A stretch of 64,000 nucleotides of DNA, taken from contig NZ_JACGLT010000004.1 of NCBI RefSeq assembly GCF_014062315.1, positions 186,001 through 250,000 on the forward strand. Direction: 5' to 3'. The translations under genes and the position numbers were made by a program. This document shows positions 8,234 to 16,698 of this stretch, one piece after another; the first letter of the stretch is position 1, and each line of letters begins with the position of its first letter. A model generated the notes under the pieces. It saw only the letters and a list, made by a program, of their open reading frames with translations, was not told the origin of the DNA and searched no databases. The DNA comes from Gelidibacter maritimus. GTDB lineage: Bacteria; Bacteroidota; Bacteroidia; Flavobacteriales; Flavobacteriaceae.

Positions 8234-8986
8234 ATGTCGAAAGAAAACCAAATAATATCCGTAGATATCAATGCCGATGTCGGCGAAGGCCTCGATAACG
8301 AAGCCCAACTCATGCCATTTCTATCCTCGTGTAATATTGCTTGCGGTGGACATGCGGGAAACGAAATGACGATGGCATCCGTTGTGAAATTGGCAAAACG
8401 ACATCAGGTTAAGATTGGTGCGCATCCATCTTTTCCTGATAAAGCAAATTTTGGACGGCTTGCAATGGACATCTCATCAGAAAAATTATTGGGATCTCTA
8501 AAGTCTCAAGTAAACAATCTTATCAAGATTCTAAAAGCTGAAAATGAACTTTTACACCATATCAAGCCTCATGGTGCGCTCTATAATCTTGCCAATACCG
8601 AGAAAACTTATGCTGAAGTTGTCATTTCGCTGATGAAACATTATGATAAATCAGTCAAACTTTATGCTCCGTATGGATCGATAGTATCAAAAATGGCAGA
8701 AAAGAACGGGATTACGGTTATATATGAGGTTTTTGCCGATAGGAATTATAATGACGATTTGACCTTGGTATCAAGATCACATCCAAATGCACTAATTGAA
8801 GATGCGGCTGAATTAAGCGACCATGTTCTCTTTATGTTACAACATCACAAAGTAAAGACTATCAGTGGTACGGAAAAAGAGATCAAAGTAGATACGATTT
8901 GTATTCATGGTGATCATCCTCAGGCCGAACAGCATTTGCAGATTCTGACAGCAGAATTAAATAAAAAAGGGATACAGATTAAATAG
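8234..8986 (+). CDS. pxpA: 5-oxoprolinase subunit A (LamB/YcsF family)
   Basis: This 250-residue protein has the family's usual length. The N-terminus reads DINADVGEG, followed by SCNIACGGHAGNE and VKIGAHPSFPDKANFGR. The centre has HIKPHGALYN, and the C-terminus has ICIHGDHP. These His/Asp motifs are the signature of LamB/YcsF proteins, which have a deacetylase-like TIM-type fold. With PxpB and PxpC the protein forms the ATP-dependent prokaryotic 5-oxoprolinase, which opens 5-oxoproline (pyroglutamate) to glutamate in the cytoplasm. PxpB starts five bases after its stop. Confidence 0.95.
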   Translation: MSKENQIISVDINADVGEGLDNEAQLMPFLSSCNIACGGHAGNEMTMASVVKLAKRHQVKIGAHPSFPDKANFGRLAMDISSEKLLGSLKSQVNNLIKILKAENELLHHIKPHGALYNLANTEKTYAEVVISLMKHYDKSVKLYAPYGSIVSKMAEKNGITVIYEVFADRNYNDDLTLVSRSHPNALIEDAAELSDHVLFMLQHHKVKTISGTEKEIKVDTICIHGDHPQAEQHLQILTAELNKKGIQIK

Positions 8987-8990
8987 AATT

Positions 8991-9725
8991 TTGGACCATT
9001 TTAAATTGACATATTCGCGATATTCAGAAACTTCCATTTTGGTGGAATGGCCACAATACATTGCACCTGAAATCCTTAGTGATATACTGCTGTTCAAAAC
9101 TTATTTATTAAAAGAGAATAGTGAATCAATCATTCAAATAACCAATGCATATTCCTCTATTTTAATTACTTACACATCTAATGATGTCGATATAGATACC
9201 CAAATTACAACATTGAAAGCTAAATATGATTCAAGACAGAATTTTGAAATTGGACCTCAAAAGTTATGGAAAATCCCTGTTTGTTATGACTTCAGTTTTG
9301 GTTTGGATTTAGAGGAATTGTCAAAAGCAAAAAAACTGTCAATTCCTGAAATTGTCCGCATACATTCTGAAGCCATTTATAAGGTCTATTTTATTGGCTT
9401 TCTTCCGGGGTTCTTATACCTCGGAGGTTTGGATAAGCTTTTGTTTACGCCACGACGCGCAAGTCCGAGGTCTCAAATTGAAAAGGGAGCGATAGGTATT
9501 GGTGGTGAGCAAACGGGCGTTTATCCCAATGCAAGCCCGGGTGGTTGGAATATTATCGGAAATTCCCCCATCGCATTTTTCAATCCCAAATTAGAACAAC
9601 CTTGTTTTGCTAAGGCTGGAGACTGTATTCAGTTTGTTCCAGTCGATTTTAAAACCCATCAGGAAATTTCATCACAGGTGAAAAACGGAACTTATAAAAT
9701 AGAAAGCGAGGTGCTTGATGGTTGA
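8991..9725 (+). CDS. pxpB: 5-oxoprolinase subunit B (KipI family)
   Basis: This 244-residue protein is of the KipI/allophanate hydrolase subunit 1 family. Signature segments are VCYDFSFGLDLEEL, GFLPGFLYLGGLD, TPRRASPR, and GAIGIGGEQTGVYPNASPGGWNIIG. The start is TTG at 8991, four bases after pxpA stops; no better ATG is near. PxpB and PxpC form the partner complex of PxpA. In Bacillus the homologue KipI was first described as a kinase inhibitor, but the metabolic role in 5-oxoproline cleavage fits this operon. It overlaps pxpC by eight bases. Confidence 0.94.
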   Translation: MDHFKLTYSRYSETSILVEWPQYIAPEILSDILLFKTYLLKENSESIIQITNAYSSILITYTSNDVDIDTQITTLKAKYDSRQNFEIGPQKLWKIPVCYDFSFGLDLEELSKAKKLSIPEIVRIHSEAIYKVYFIGFLPGFLYLGGLDKLLFTPRRASPRSQIEKGAIGIGGEQTGVYPNASPGGWNIIGNSPIAFFNPKLEQPCFAKAGDCIQFVPVDFKTHQEISSQVKNGTYKIESEVLDG

Positions 9726-10569
9726 AGTTTTAAAAGCAGGCCTGTATGACAGTATTCAGGATTTGGGGCGCATTGGTTATCAGCAATTTGGTGTTCCAAT
9801 TTCTGGAGCTATGGATGGGTATTCGGCAAAATTGGCCAATGCTATTTTAGGAAACTCAGATGATGCAGCTGTTTTGGAATTCACGTTAATTGCGCCAAAA
9901 CTTAAATTTCATAGCAATACTGCAATATGTATCACGGGGATGGTGAGTCGGGCCAAAATTAATGGCCAGCCCATTGAAAACAACACCTTTGTTATTGTAA
10001 AAGAAAATGACCTGCTTTCTTTTGGTGACAGAATATATGGCTGTCGTGGCTATCTTGCCGTAATTGGCGGATTCCAGACAGAAAAAGTCATGCAGAGTCG
10101 AAGTTTTTATACATCCATAACCGAACAGCACCGTCTAAAAACGGGCGACTACTTAAAGGTATCCCATGAATTGGCGACAACCAAAAACACGAATGCTGTT
10201 CTAAAAACACCCAAAGAACATTTTGAATCGACAGAAATAGAGGTGTTTAAAGGTATTGATTATGAGTTGATTGATACGGACTATAAGAATGAATTGTTTA
10301 ATAAGAGTTTTACGGTGTCAAGCGCTAGCAATCGCATGGCATATCAACTGGATGAGCGTTTGGAGAACTCGTTGGAGCCCATTATTACCGCACCTGTTTT
10401 GCCAGGTACCGTACAACTGACTCCTTCGGGACAATTATTGATTTTGATGCGCGATTGCCAGACCACCGGCGGGTATCCACGAATTCTACAGCTTTCCGAA
10501 ATGGCCATCAATCGCTTATCCCAAAAAACGCCGGGACAAGGATTTCGGTTCCAACTGTCTCCCCATTGA
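9718..10569 (+). CDS. pxpC: 5-oxoprolinase subunit C (KipA family)
   Basis: This 283-residue protein is of the KipA/allophanate hydrolase subunit 2 family. It begins VEVLKAGLYDSIQDLGR and continues GYQQFGVPISGAMD, then ANAILGN, and near the end QLTPSGQLLILMRDCQTTGGYPR. I chose the ATG at 9718 over the TTG one codon earlier because it gives the conserved N-terminus. The eight-base overlap with pxpB indicates coupled translation. It completes PxpABC. No gene for a 5-oxoproline-specific regulator follows. Confidence 0.95.
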   Translation: MVEVLKAGLYDSIQDLGRIGYQQFGVPISGAMDGYSAKLANAILGNSDDAAVLEFTLIAPKLKFHSNTAICITGMVSRAKINGQPIENNTFVIVKENDLLSFGDRIYGCRGYLAVIGGFQTEKVMQSRSFYTSITEQHRLKTGDYLKVSHELATTKNTNAVLKTPKEHFESTEIEVFKGIDYELIDTDYKNELFNKSFTVSSASNRMAYQLDERLENSLEPIITAPVLPGTVQLTPSGQLLILMRDCQTTGGYPRILQLSEMAINRLSQKTPGQGFRFQLSPH

Positions 10570-10667
10570 TCTTAGATTTTGACCCAGTTTTAAATAATTT
10601 CACCATTGATTTTTAATGTTCTGAAAGTGCTTAATAGTGATTAAATTCATTTAGCAAACGCGCCGCT

Positions 10668-10675
10668 TAAATTTG
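10668..10675 (+). promoter_or_regulatory. Candidate Bacteroidota -7 element TAAATTTG
   Basis: TAAATTTG matches the TAnnTTTG consensus of the Bacteroidota housekeeping sigma factor. It lies about 120 bases before the gene at 10797. No TTG is seen at the usual -33 distance, so confidence is moderate. Confidence 0.45.
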
Positions 10676-10796
10676 TAAATTTTTCAGTTCAGATTTTTAT
10701 TTTCAATAATATTTTATGCGACATTTTGAGGTTTAGTTGGCATTAAACCTAAATTTTATATAATTTCATACTCTTAAAAATTAAAACCAACCCCTT

Positions 10797-11300
10797 ATGA
10801 AAAATTTTGTAATACTCATTTTAGGAGTCGCTATTGGTGGTTTGGCAGTCTATTTTTATTGCTGTCAATCTAAAACAGAATTGATTGTTAGTGCTCCCAA
10901 AGGGCTTATATCTGCTGATCAGGCTAAAGCACTGGATCAAGCCTATAATGCCCGACACCGATTGATAAGTGATTCTCTTGTGAAACGTGAAGGTGGCGAT
11001 AACCGATCGTCGTGGTATGGGCTGGATGAGGTGAGAAATTACCTCAATTATGCTGAAAAGGACGCTAAGGAAAAAGGATATACTATGAACGGTATCCGAC
11101 TTTATTTGGGTGCACATCCAATTGAAAATGATAAACCTGGCTATACCACCGTGTTTTTTATTCCTACCGGAACCCCAAATAAAGCAAACGCAGCCTTAGT
11201 TAATTTTTCCATGCAATCTGATGGCGGTGACATTCCTGGCGGAGAAGGTTTGGATTATGGAAATCACGGCTATCCACCTGGTGCAAATTACCCTCAATAG
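10797..11300 (+). CDS. Membrane-anchored unknown protein
   Basis: This 167-residue protein has one N-terminal hydrophobic segment (VILILGVAIGGLAVYFYCC, about residues 4-22). It acts as an anchor or a non-standard lipoprotein signal. The rest is a soluble domain, exposed to the periplasm if the anchor is exported. It contains GGDNRSSWYGLDEVRNYLNYAEKDA, an NGIRLYLGAHP segment, and a Gly/Pro-rich C-terminus (YGNHGYPPGANYPQ). I recognise no family. It lies six bases before the 11307 membrane protein gene, so the two are probably co-transcribed, perhaps with the histidine kinase. Confidence 0.75.
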   Translation: MKNFVILILGVAIGGLAVYFYCCQSKTELIVSAPKGLISADQAKALDQAYNARHRLISDSLVKREGGDNRSSWYGLDEVRNYLNYAEKDAKEKGYTMNGIRLYLGAHPIENDKPGYTTVFFIPTGTPNKANAALVNFSMQSDGGDIPGGEGLDYGNHGYPPGANYPQ

Positions 11301-11306
11301 AGATAA

Positions 11307-12035
11307 ATGTTAGCAGAATTTTTTATTGATTACCGCGCTGTAATTACTATAGTTTTTGAGCTGCTTGCAGCATTATCTGGAAGCTATTACCTCAGGCAGG
11401 TCAATGACAGTGCGCTCAGGGTTTTTGTGTATTACCTTTGGCTCACAGTTGGTGTCGAAACCATTGGGAACTACAGCTATCTGATGTTATATGATTTCGA
11501 TTACGAATGGTTTAGAGCTATTAAAAACAGTGTGTTTAGTCGGAATACCTGGCTTTATAATATTTATTCTTACTTATCAATCGGTTTTATTAGTGTATTT
11601 TATTACAGTCTCATGTCTAGTTTTAAAACCAAAGTAACCATATTGTCTACTATGGGGGTCTTTAGTCTGTTTTCAATTTTTTACTTTACTTTGACCGATG
11701 CATTTTTTGTTACTACATTACCGTATCACTTTTTTATTAGTATTTCGATAATTTGTTTATATGTGTTATTGTATTTTCTACAACTGATAAACAGCGATAA
11801 AATTCTCGATTATTATAAACTGCCTTCTTTTTATATCAGTGTCATTTTGTTACTTTACTATCTTTGTATCATACCCTTATTCATTTTTGATGGGTACTTC
11901 AGATCTATAAATTCAGATTTTGGAAGGTTTAGAACTTTACTTTTATTATTTATAAATATATGTACATATTCAAGCTTCGCTTTGGCATTTTTATATCCGC
12001 TTTACAAGAGCAAACGGTCAATAAGGAAGAAATAG
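11307..12035 (+). CDS. Polytopic membrane protein of unknown function
   Basis: This 242-residue protein has about seven predicted membrane segments and short aromatic-rich loops, ending in a basic tail (YKSKRSIRKK). The layout recalls membrane sensor or carotenoid/lipid-pathway membrane proteins, but no motif decides. It follows the 10797 gene by six bases and overlaps the histidine kinase frame by 76 bases. This suggests a joint role, for example as a membrane sensing partner of the kinase. That role is inference. Confidence 0.75.
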   Translation: MLAEFFIDYRAVITIVFELLAALSGSYYLRQVNDSALRVFVYYLWLTVGVETIGNYSYLMLYDFDYEWFRAIKNSVFSRNTWLYNIYSYLSIGFISVFYYSLMSSFKTKVTILSTMGVFSLFSIFYFTLTDAFFVTTLPYHFFISISIICLYVLLYFLQLINSDKILDYYKLPSFYISVILLLYYLCIIPLFIFDGYFRSINSDFGRFRTLLLLFINICTYSSFALAFLYPLYKSKRSIRKK

Positions 12036-12823
12036 CTCTAATAGGTTATGTGACATTGGTGGTGGTGCTGCTGGCGACTATGGTGATTGTATTTTTTGTT
12101 GCTTTTCAAAAACGAAAAAACAAATTGCTGTTGGAAAAAGTTAAACAGCAAAAACAATTTGAAGAAACTGTAGCCAAGACGAGTGAAGAGATTCAGGAAC
12201 AAACACTTAAATATTTGGGCGAGGAGTTACATGATAATATAGGTCAATTGCTATCCTTGGCAAGTATGCAAATGGGGATGTTGGGGGTTAAAATCACGCC
12301 GGATATTAAAGAGCCATTCACTGAAACCCAAAAAATAATCAGGGAAAGCTTGAATGAGGTCAGAGCTTTGTCAAAATCTTTAAATGCTGATGTGATACAG
12401 AACCGAGGTTTTGAGAAGTCGATTAATGCAGAAATAGTACGTCTCAACCGGATGAAATTGATTACTGCTGAATTTGTTGTTCTTGGTGAGGTTACTCCGT
12501 TTAAGAACAAAAAGGATGGAATTATTTTATTCAGGATTTTACAGGAATTTATTTCGAATACTGTAAAACATTCCAAGGCTAAAGTGTTGCAAATTTTATT
12601 GGACTATAGGCAAGACGCTATGTTAATTATCAAAGCTGCTGATGATGGCCAAGGTTTTGACTTAGATGCGGTAAAAGATAGTTCAGGGTTGTTAAACATG
12701 AAAAACAGGGCAGAGTTGACGGAATCAACCTTTAGCTTTTCATCACAACCCAATAACGGAACACAGCTCGAGATTCATTATCCAATTGAAGAGCGCGCGT
12801 TAAAAAGAGATGCCATAGGGTGA
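11960..12823 (+). CDS. NarX/DesK-type sensor histidine kinase
   Basis: This protein is about 287 residues long. It has a short N-terminus, one membrane segment (about residues 27-50), a coiled-coil linker, and a HisKA_3 dimerisation domain with ELHDNIGQ (phospho-acceptor His at about 91). The HATPase domain has N-box EFISNTVKHSKAK, G1 DDGQGFD and GLLNMKNRAEL. There is no periplasmic sensor domain. The annotated ATG overlaps the upstream gene by 76 bases. Alignment of the hydrophobic segment suggests the native start may lie nearer 12025, but no ATG, GTG or TTG is available there. Such kinases normally pair with a LuxR/NarL response regulator, and none is adjacent. Confidence 0.85.
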   Translation: MYIFKLRFGIFISALQEQTVNKEEIALIGYVTLVVVLLATMVIVFFVAFQKRKNKLLLEKVKQQKQFEETVAKTSEEIQEQTLKYLGEELHDNIGQLLSLASMQMGMLGVKITPDIKEPFTETQKIIRESLNEVRALSKSLNADVIQNRGFEKSINAEIVRLNRMKLITAEFVVLGEVTPFKNKKDGIILFRILQEFISNTVKHSKAKVLQILLDYRQDAMLIIKAADDGQGFDLDAVKDSSGLLNMKNRAELTESTFSFSSQPNNGTQLEIHYPIEERALKRDAIG

Positions 12824-12920
12824 TTTTTTTTATATCGTGGAGCTTATACTTGATTGCTCTATGGTGATATTAATTTAATGTGACTTTACTTTTTAAGTAT
12901 ACGGAAATGGCCTGAGTACA

Positions 12921-13481
12921 TTATTTTTTGTTCCTATAGAGTTCAATCGCTTTTGAGAATTTTATCGCCCCAACCTCAGTTTGATCGTATAAAAATCCGT
13001 TGAGTTCAGGGTGATTTCCATCAATCCAATCTAAAAGTGCTTTTCTATTCCGTTCCCAAGTCACTTCGTCAAAATTCTCGTATTCAATTGCTACACTACT
13101 TATTTTATGGTTACTAAATGTTATAGTTTGATTCGTAATAAAAGGTGTTTCGTGAAGAAAAGAGATTCTTTGATCCATCTTTGAAATTTTCGACTTTATA
13201 ACTTCGTCTTCTTCCAAAATTTCGAGTATATCGTAGTTGGGGTCGAAAACAGAATCCCATTTTAAAAACTCGAAATAGTCGCTTTTTGAATAGATTTGTT
13301 TGTGTTCGCCTTCAATTTTAGTTAAGCTATCCGCAATCCAATCAGACATTTTAGAATGGTCCGATGCGTCAAGAGCCTTGACGTATTGTTTCACGATTTC
13401 AACTCTATCAGTTTCTTTTTCGGGATTTTTACAGGATACAAATCCAATGGTCAATAATAAAATTATGAGGGCTTTGTTCAT
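12921..13481 (-). CDS. Putative lipoprotein with NTF2/SnoaL-like domain
   Basis: This 186-residue protein has a lipoprotein signal (IILLLTIGFVSC, Cys at about 17). The following domain begins with EIVKQYVKALDASDHSKM, a helix pattern common in SnoaL/NTF2-like proteins, and continues with a curved-sheet type beta pattern. It stands alone on the minus strand. The family call is by pattern only and the role is unknown. Confidence 0.7.
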   Translation of the reverse strand: MNKALIILLLTIGFVSCKNPEKETDRVEIVKQYVKALDASDHSKMSDWIADSLTKIEGEHKQIYSKSDYFEFLKWDSVFDPNYDILEILEEDEVIKSKISKMDQRISFLHETPFITNQTITFSNHKISSVAIEYENFDEVTWERNRKALLDWIDGNHPELNGFLYDQTEVGAIKFSKAIELYRNKK

Positions 13482-13693
13482 CAGTTTTTGGTTTGCTTAT
13501 ATCCTTATTTGCGTCAGATTAACTATCATGCTACACAAAGGTCTGACTCATTTACTTCAATACTTAACGATTTTTATTACGAAAGAAATACGAATGTCCA
13601 CGTTGTGTTTTAAAAATTTAAACTTTAGTACGTTTCGCCGTTAAGTTTTTATTCTTGTAGCCCAACGGGCTGTCATCCAGATTCTAAAATAAG

Positions 13694-14401
13694 TTATAAG
13701 CACGCCCTCCAGAGTGGATCGTCGGGCAGTGGGGCTTCGATATCAATTTCTTTATTTGACACGGGATGGATGAATGATAGACCACGCGCATGCAGACTAA
13801 TACTGGCATCAGGATTACTCCTGTCAAACCCATATTTTAGATCGCCTTTTATAGGCGAGCCAATGCTTGATAGTTGTGCGCGAATTTGATGGTGTCGTCC
13901 CGTTTCCAATTGAATTTCAATCAAATAATAATGATCTAAGCTTTTTAAAATATTATAGTGAAGAATCGCTTTTTTTCCATCAGGAATTTCCTTGCTGTAC
14001 GCTGTAGATTTATTATTCTTCGGATTTTTTTTTAACCAATGGATCAGCGTATCTTCTGTTTTTGGTGGTGGTTGTTTGACCAAGGCCCAATAGGTTTTTT
14101 TGGCGTCTTTCTGAGCAAATATTTTATTAAGTCGTGGTAGGGCTTTACTTGTTTTAGCGAAAACAATGACACCTGTGGTCGGTCGGTCCAAACGATGGGC
14201 AACTCCGAGATAGACATTTCCGGGTTTGTTGTACTTTTCTTTTATATAGTTTTTAACCACATCGCTCAAAGGTGCATCGCCTGTTTTGTCACCTTGCACA
14301 ATATCACCCGCTCGTTTATTGACAATAATCAGATGATTGTCTTCATATAAAACTTGCAGGTTATCCTTATTGGAAAGAATTTTATTTTGATTTTTTGCCA
14401 C
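13694..14401 (-). CDS. RluA-family RNA pseudouridine synthase
   Basis: This 235-residue protein carries the RluA signature HRLDRPTTG at residues 69-77, with the catalytic Asp at about 72. It also has ETGRHHQIRAQL and GDLKYG near residues 175-200. It isomerises uridines in rRNA or tRNA. No S4 RNA-binding domain precedes the catalytic domain, so it is a short, single-domain member. It is downstream of panB on the same strand with a 157-base spacer, an arrangement I recall as common in Flavobacteriaceae. The exact target (RluC/RluD-like) cannot be told. Confidence 0.92.
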   Translation of the reverse strand: MAKNQNKILSNKDNLQVLYEDNHLIIVNKRAGDIVQGDKTGDAPLSDVVKNYIKEKYNKPGNVYLGVAHRLDRPTTGVIVFAKTSKALPRLNKIFAQKDAKKTYWALVKQPPPKTEDTLIHWLKKNPKNNKSTAYSKEIPDGKKAILHYNILKSLDHYYLIEIQLETGRHHQIRAQLSSIGSPIKGDLKYGFDRSNPDASISLHARGLSFIHPVSNKEIDIEAPLPDDPLWRACL

Positions 14402-14517
14402 GAATAAACGAATGTTTTATTTTGGGATGAAGGGGCGTAAGTGTATAGTTATCAAGTATTAAGAGTTAAGACCAAAGAGATAAGGAATGTCATTACAATT
14501 AAATTATTGTATTTTTC

Positions 14518-14556
14518 ATAACTCATAACTCATAACTCATAACTCATAACTCATAA
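14518..14556. repeat. Tandem heptamer actcata, five copies
   Basis: The heptamer actcata is repeated five times without interruption, just after the panB stop (minus strand) and before the pseudouridine synthase gene. Arrays like this change length by slipped-strand replication. It lies outside coding sequence, so any effect would be on panB-rluA transcript stability or read-through. Confidence 0.85.
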
Positions 14557-14558
14557 CC

Positions 14559-15377
14559 CTAATACTGCTCTTCATCATTGGGGAAATCTAAGTTTTTCAC
14601 ATCCGAAACATACTGCGAAATTGAATTCGTCATATCTTCATAGAGGTTCATATAGCGACGTAAAAAGCGCGGATGGAACTCATGGGTCATTCCGAGCATA
14701 TCATGAAGCACAAGGACCTGTCCGTCCACTCCATTGCCAGCGCCAATACCAATTACCGGAATGGAAACACTCTCGGCTACTTCTTGAGCTAATTTTGCGG
14801 GAATTTTTTCCAACACAATTGCAAAACAACCAATTCGTTCCAGCATCATTGCATCTTCTTTGAGCTTGTCAGCTTCTGCATCTTCTTTAGCTCTAACGGT
14901 ATAGGTTCCGAATTTATAAATGGATTGTGGGGTGAGTCCCAAATGGCCCATCACAGGAATACCGGCATGCAATATCCGCTTGATGGATTCCTTAACTTCT
15001 TTGCCGCCTTCTAATTTTACCGCATGACCACCGCTTTCCTTCATGATCCTAATTGCCGAACGCAAAGCTTCCTTCGGGTCACTTTGATAGCTGCCAAACG
15101 GTAAATCAACAACAACTAACGACCGATCGATAGCTCGCACCACACCAGCAGCGTGATAGATCATCTGGTCCAAGGTAATTGGCAAGGTTGTTTCGTGACC
15201 TGCCATGACATTACTTGCAGAATCGCCAACCAAAATAACGTCAACACCGGCACCATCAACAATTTTAGCCATGGTAAAGTCATAGGCGGTGAGCATTGAT
15301 ATCTTTTCGCCATTGGTTTTCATGTCTACCAAGGTTTTTACGGTAATTCTTTTGTAATCTTTTTTAGCTACGGACAT
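14559..15377 (-). CDS. panB: 3-methyl-2-oxobutanoate hydroxymethyltransferase
   Basis: This 272-residue protein has the usual PanB length. Motifs in order are [31 protein letters not shown] (metal-binding Asp), VVDLPFGSY (second metal Asp), [19 protein letters not shown], the catalytic Glu in IVLEKIP, and IGIGAG. It makes ketopantoate from alpha-ketoisovalerate using methylene-tetrahydrofolate, the first step of pantothenate and CoA synthesis, in the cytoplasm. It is probably co-transcribed with the pseudouridine synthase gene. Confidence 0.97.
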   Translation of the reverse strand: MSVAKKDYKRITVKTLVDMKTNGEKISMLTAYDFTMAKIVDGAGVDVILVGDSASNVMAGHETTLPITLDQMIYHAAGVVRAIDRSLVVVDLPFGSYQSDPKEALRSAIRIMKESGGHAVKLEGGKEVKESIKRILHAGIPVMGHLGLTPQSIYKFGTYTVRAKEDAEADKLKEDAMMLERIGCFAIVLEKIPAKLAQEVAESVSIPVIGIGAGNGVDGQVLVLHDMLGMTHEFHPRFLRRYMNLYEDMTNSISQYVSDVKNLDFPNDEEQY

Positions 15378-15792
15378 AGTTTTTTGTTTTATTGATGTAA
15401 AAATAACAATTAAGTTTTAACCTGCCTGTCTGCTGAAGGGGAAATTAGAATAAACGCGATTGGATTTCGATTTAATGCGTATGACCACGCTTGTAAAATT
15501 TCTAATGATTGCGCATTCTTTAATAGAATGTCGTTGCATTATGGATCAATTGGAGATTGCTAATTGATTTTGGTAGGTAGATACGCCATAACTAAAGGCC
15601 TTAAGTTTTTTTCTTGGGATATGTTTCTGTGAAGCTTTTAAGAAACCGTTCATTCTCATTAATCAGATGGGGGTACAGGGTGGTCATCCTAACCAGTATG
15701 AAGCATTTTTTGTGTTCCTATCAGGTGAAGTTGTTAGGTGGTTATGAAAGTAGCCTAGGTATAATTATATTTCCGAATGCACGGTTTTTGGT
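15378..15792. other. Intergenic region between panB and the DeoR-family gene
   Basis: These 415 bases lie upstream of panB (minus) and downstream of the DeoR gene (minus). A cctgcctgtctgctgaagggg remnant near 15421 resembles the GC-rich palindromes after yifB. A 60-codon plus-strand frame at 15614 has no family features and I do not consider it a gene. No clear promoter element was found for panB. Confidence 0.4.
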
Positions 15793-16542
15793 TTAGACGA
15801 AATTGATGCCGGCATTTTGATAATCTTTTAATTTTGGATTATTTGGATCATAATCGGTAACCACGGTTTCAACTTCTTTTATGTTGCACACTTCATAATT
15901 GAGTATTGAGTTTAGTTTATTGGATGTTGATAAAAAGACTGTGTGCTGTGAAGCATTGATCATTGCTTTTTTAACCAGTGAGACTTCGTAGCCTTCATCA
16001 GTAATGCCCTGTTCCAGACTTAGGGCACTCACCCCTATAAAGCAGATATTGGCCCGTAGACTGGATAAATATTGAATCACATCAATACCAGTGGTAACCA
16101 TTGAGCTGCGGTGGATTTTACCTCCAATAAAGATGGTTTCAATGGAATGATGCTCCGTTAATTGCATGGCTATTGGTAAGCTGTAGGTGTAAATAGTAGC
16201 TTTTAGTTTTTTTGGCAGCAGTTTGGCAAGCATTAAATTTGTGGTTCCGCCACTCATGATAATGACCATCCCGTCTTTGAGCAAGTTAATGGCTTTAAGG
16301 GCTATTCTAACCTTGTTTTCACGATTGTATATAATGTCTTCATTATAATGGTAAAGCTTTTGGATTGTTGAAATGGCACCACCATGAACCTTGGTAAGTA
16401 GTCCACGGTCATCCAATTCCTTGATATCCCTTCTGATGGTGTCTTCAGAGACTTTCAGTTTTTCCGACAAAAAGCTGGAACTGACCCTTCTATTGATGCT
16501 GACTTCATCAATTATTTTTTGCTGACGCTCTTTTTTCTTCAT
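15793..16542 (-). CDS. DeoR-family transcriptional regulator
   Basis: This 249-residue protein has an N-terminal DeoR helix-turn-helix (ERQQKIIDEV, then LSEKLKVSEDTIRRDI, residues 5-37, followed by LLTKVHGGA). A C-terminal DeoRC sugar-phosphate sensor domain follows, with IMSGGTTNLMLAKLL and IFIGGKIH. Family members usually repress sugar-use genes and release DNA on binding a phosphosugar. It is divergent from the nagX-SSS-murQ operon, so the natural effector would be MurNAc-6-phosphate, GlcNAc-6-phosphate or a related amino-sugar phosphate. That is inferred from position. Confidence 0.92.
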   Translation of the reverse strand: MKKKERQQKIIDEVSINRRVSSSFLSEKLKVSEDTIRRDIKELDDRGLLTKVHGGAISTIQKLYHYNEDIIYNRENKVRIALKAINLLKDGMVIIMSGGTTNLMLAKLLPKKLKATIYTYSLPIAMQLTEHHSIETIFIGGKIHRSSMVTTGIDVIQYLSSLRANICFIGVSALSLEQGITDEGYEVSLVKKAMINASQHTVFLSTSNKLNSILNYEVCNIKEVETVVTDYDPNNPKLKDYQNAGINFV

Positions 16543-16561
16543 ACCAACTGTATTATCTAAA

Positions 16562-16569
16562 CAAAAATA
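16562..16569 (-). promoter_or_regulatory. Candidate -7 element for the DeoR gene
   Basis: On the minus strand this reads TATTTTTG, matching TAnnTTTG, about 20 bases before the DeoR start codon. It predicts a very short leader. No well-spaced TTG was found, so it is a moderate call. Confidence 0.4.
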
Positions 16570-16598
16570 GCAATAGAATGCGAATTTTTTTTAAATAT

Positions 16599-16626
16599 AT
16601 GCAAAAAACTGCATGTTTAAGCGCTT
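16599..16626. promoter_or_regulatory. Candidate DeoR operator region
   Basis: Two palindromes sit between the divergent DeoR and nagX-like genes: atgca-N6-tgcat (16599-16614) and aagcgctt (16619-16626). They lie just upstream of the nagX-like -7 element (16654) and upstream of the DeoR -7 element (16562). Either could be the site through which the regulator controls both directions. Binding is inferred. Confidence 0.4.
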
Positions 16627-16653
16627 GATGTAGCAACATGAGCTAAAATATTC

Positions 16654-16661
16654 TATATTTG
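16654..16661 (+). promoter_or_regulatory. Candidate -7 element TATATTTG of the amino-sugar operon
   Basis: TATATTTG fits the TAnnTTTG consensus 38 bases before the nagX-like start codon. The nearest TTG (16625-16627) is 26 bases upstream, longer than the usual 17-23, which would suit a regulated promoter. Confidence 0.5.
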
Positions 16662-16698
16662 AGATTCTTTATTTTAAATGTCGCTAAAATAGGAAATT

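Noticed and set aside
13300-13644. Plus-strand 114-codon frame
   Set aside because: It overlaps the minus-strand NTF2-like lipoprotein gene over more than half its length and then runs through non-coding sequence. No protein features were seen.
14518-14556. CRISPR-like array
   Set aside because: The repeat unit is only seven bases with no spacers, so it is a simple tandem repeat. No cas genes are present.
15614-15796. Plus-strand 60-codon frame between panB and the DeoR gene
   Set aside because: It has no recognisable domain, no promoter and unusual composition, and it ends over the convergent DeoR gene. I treat it as chance.
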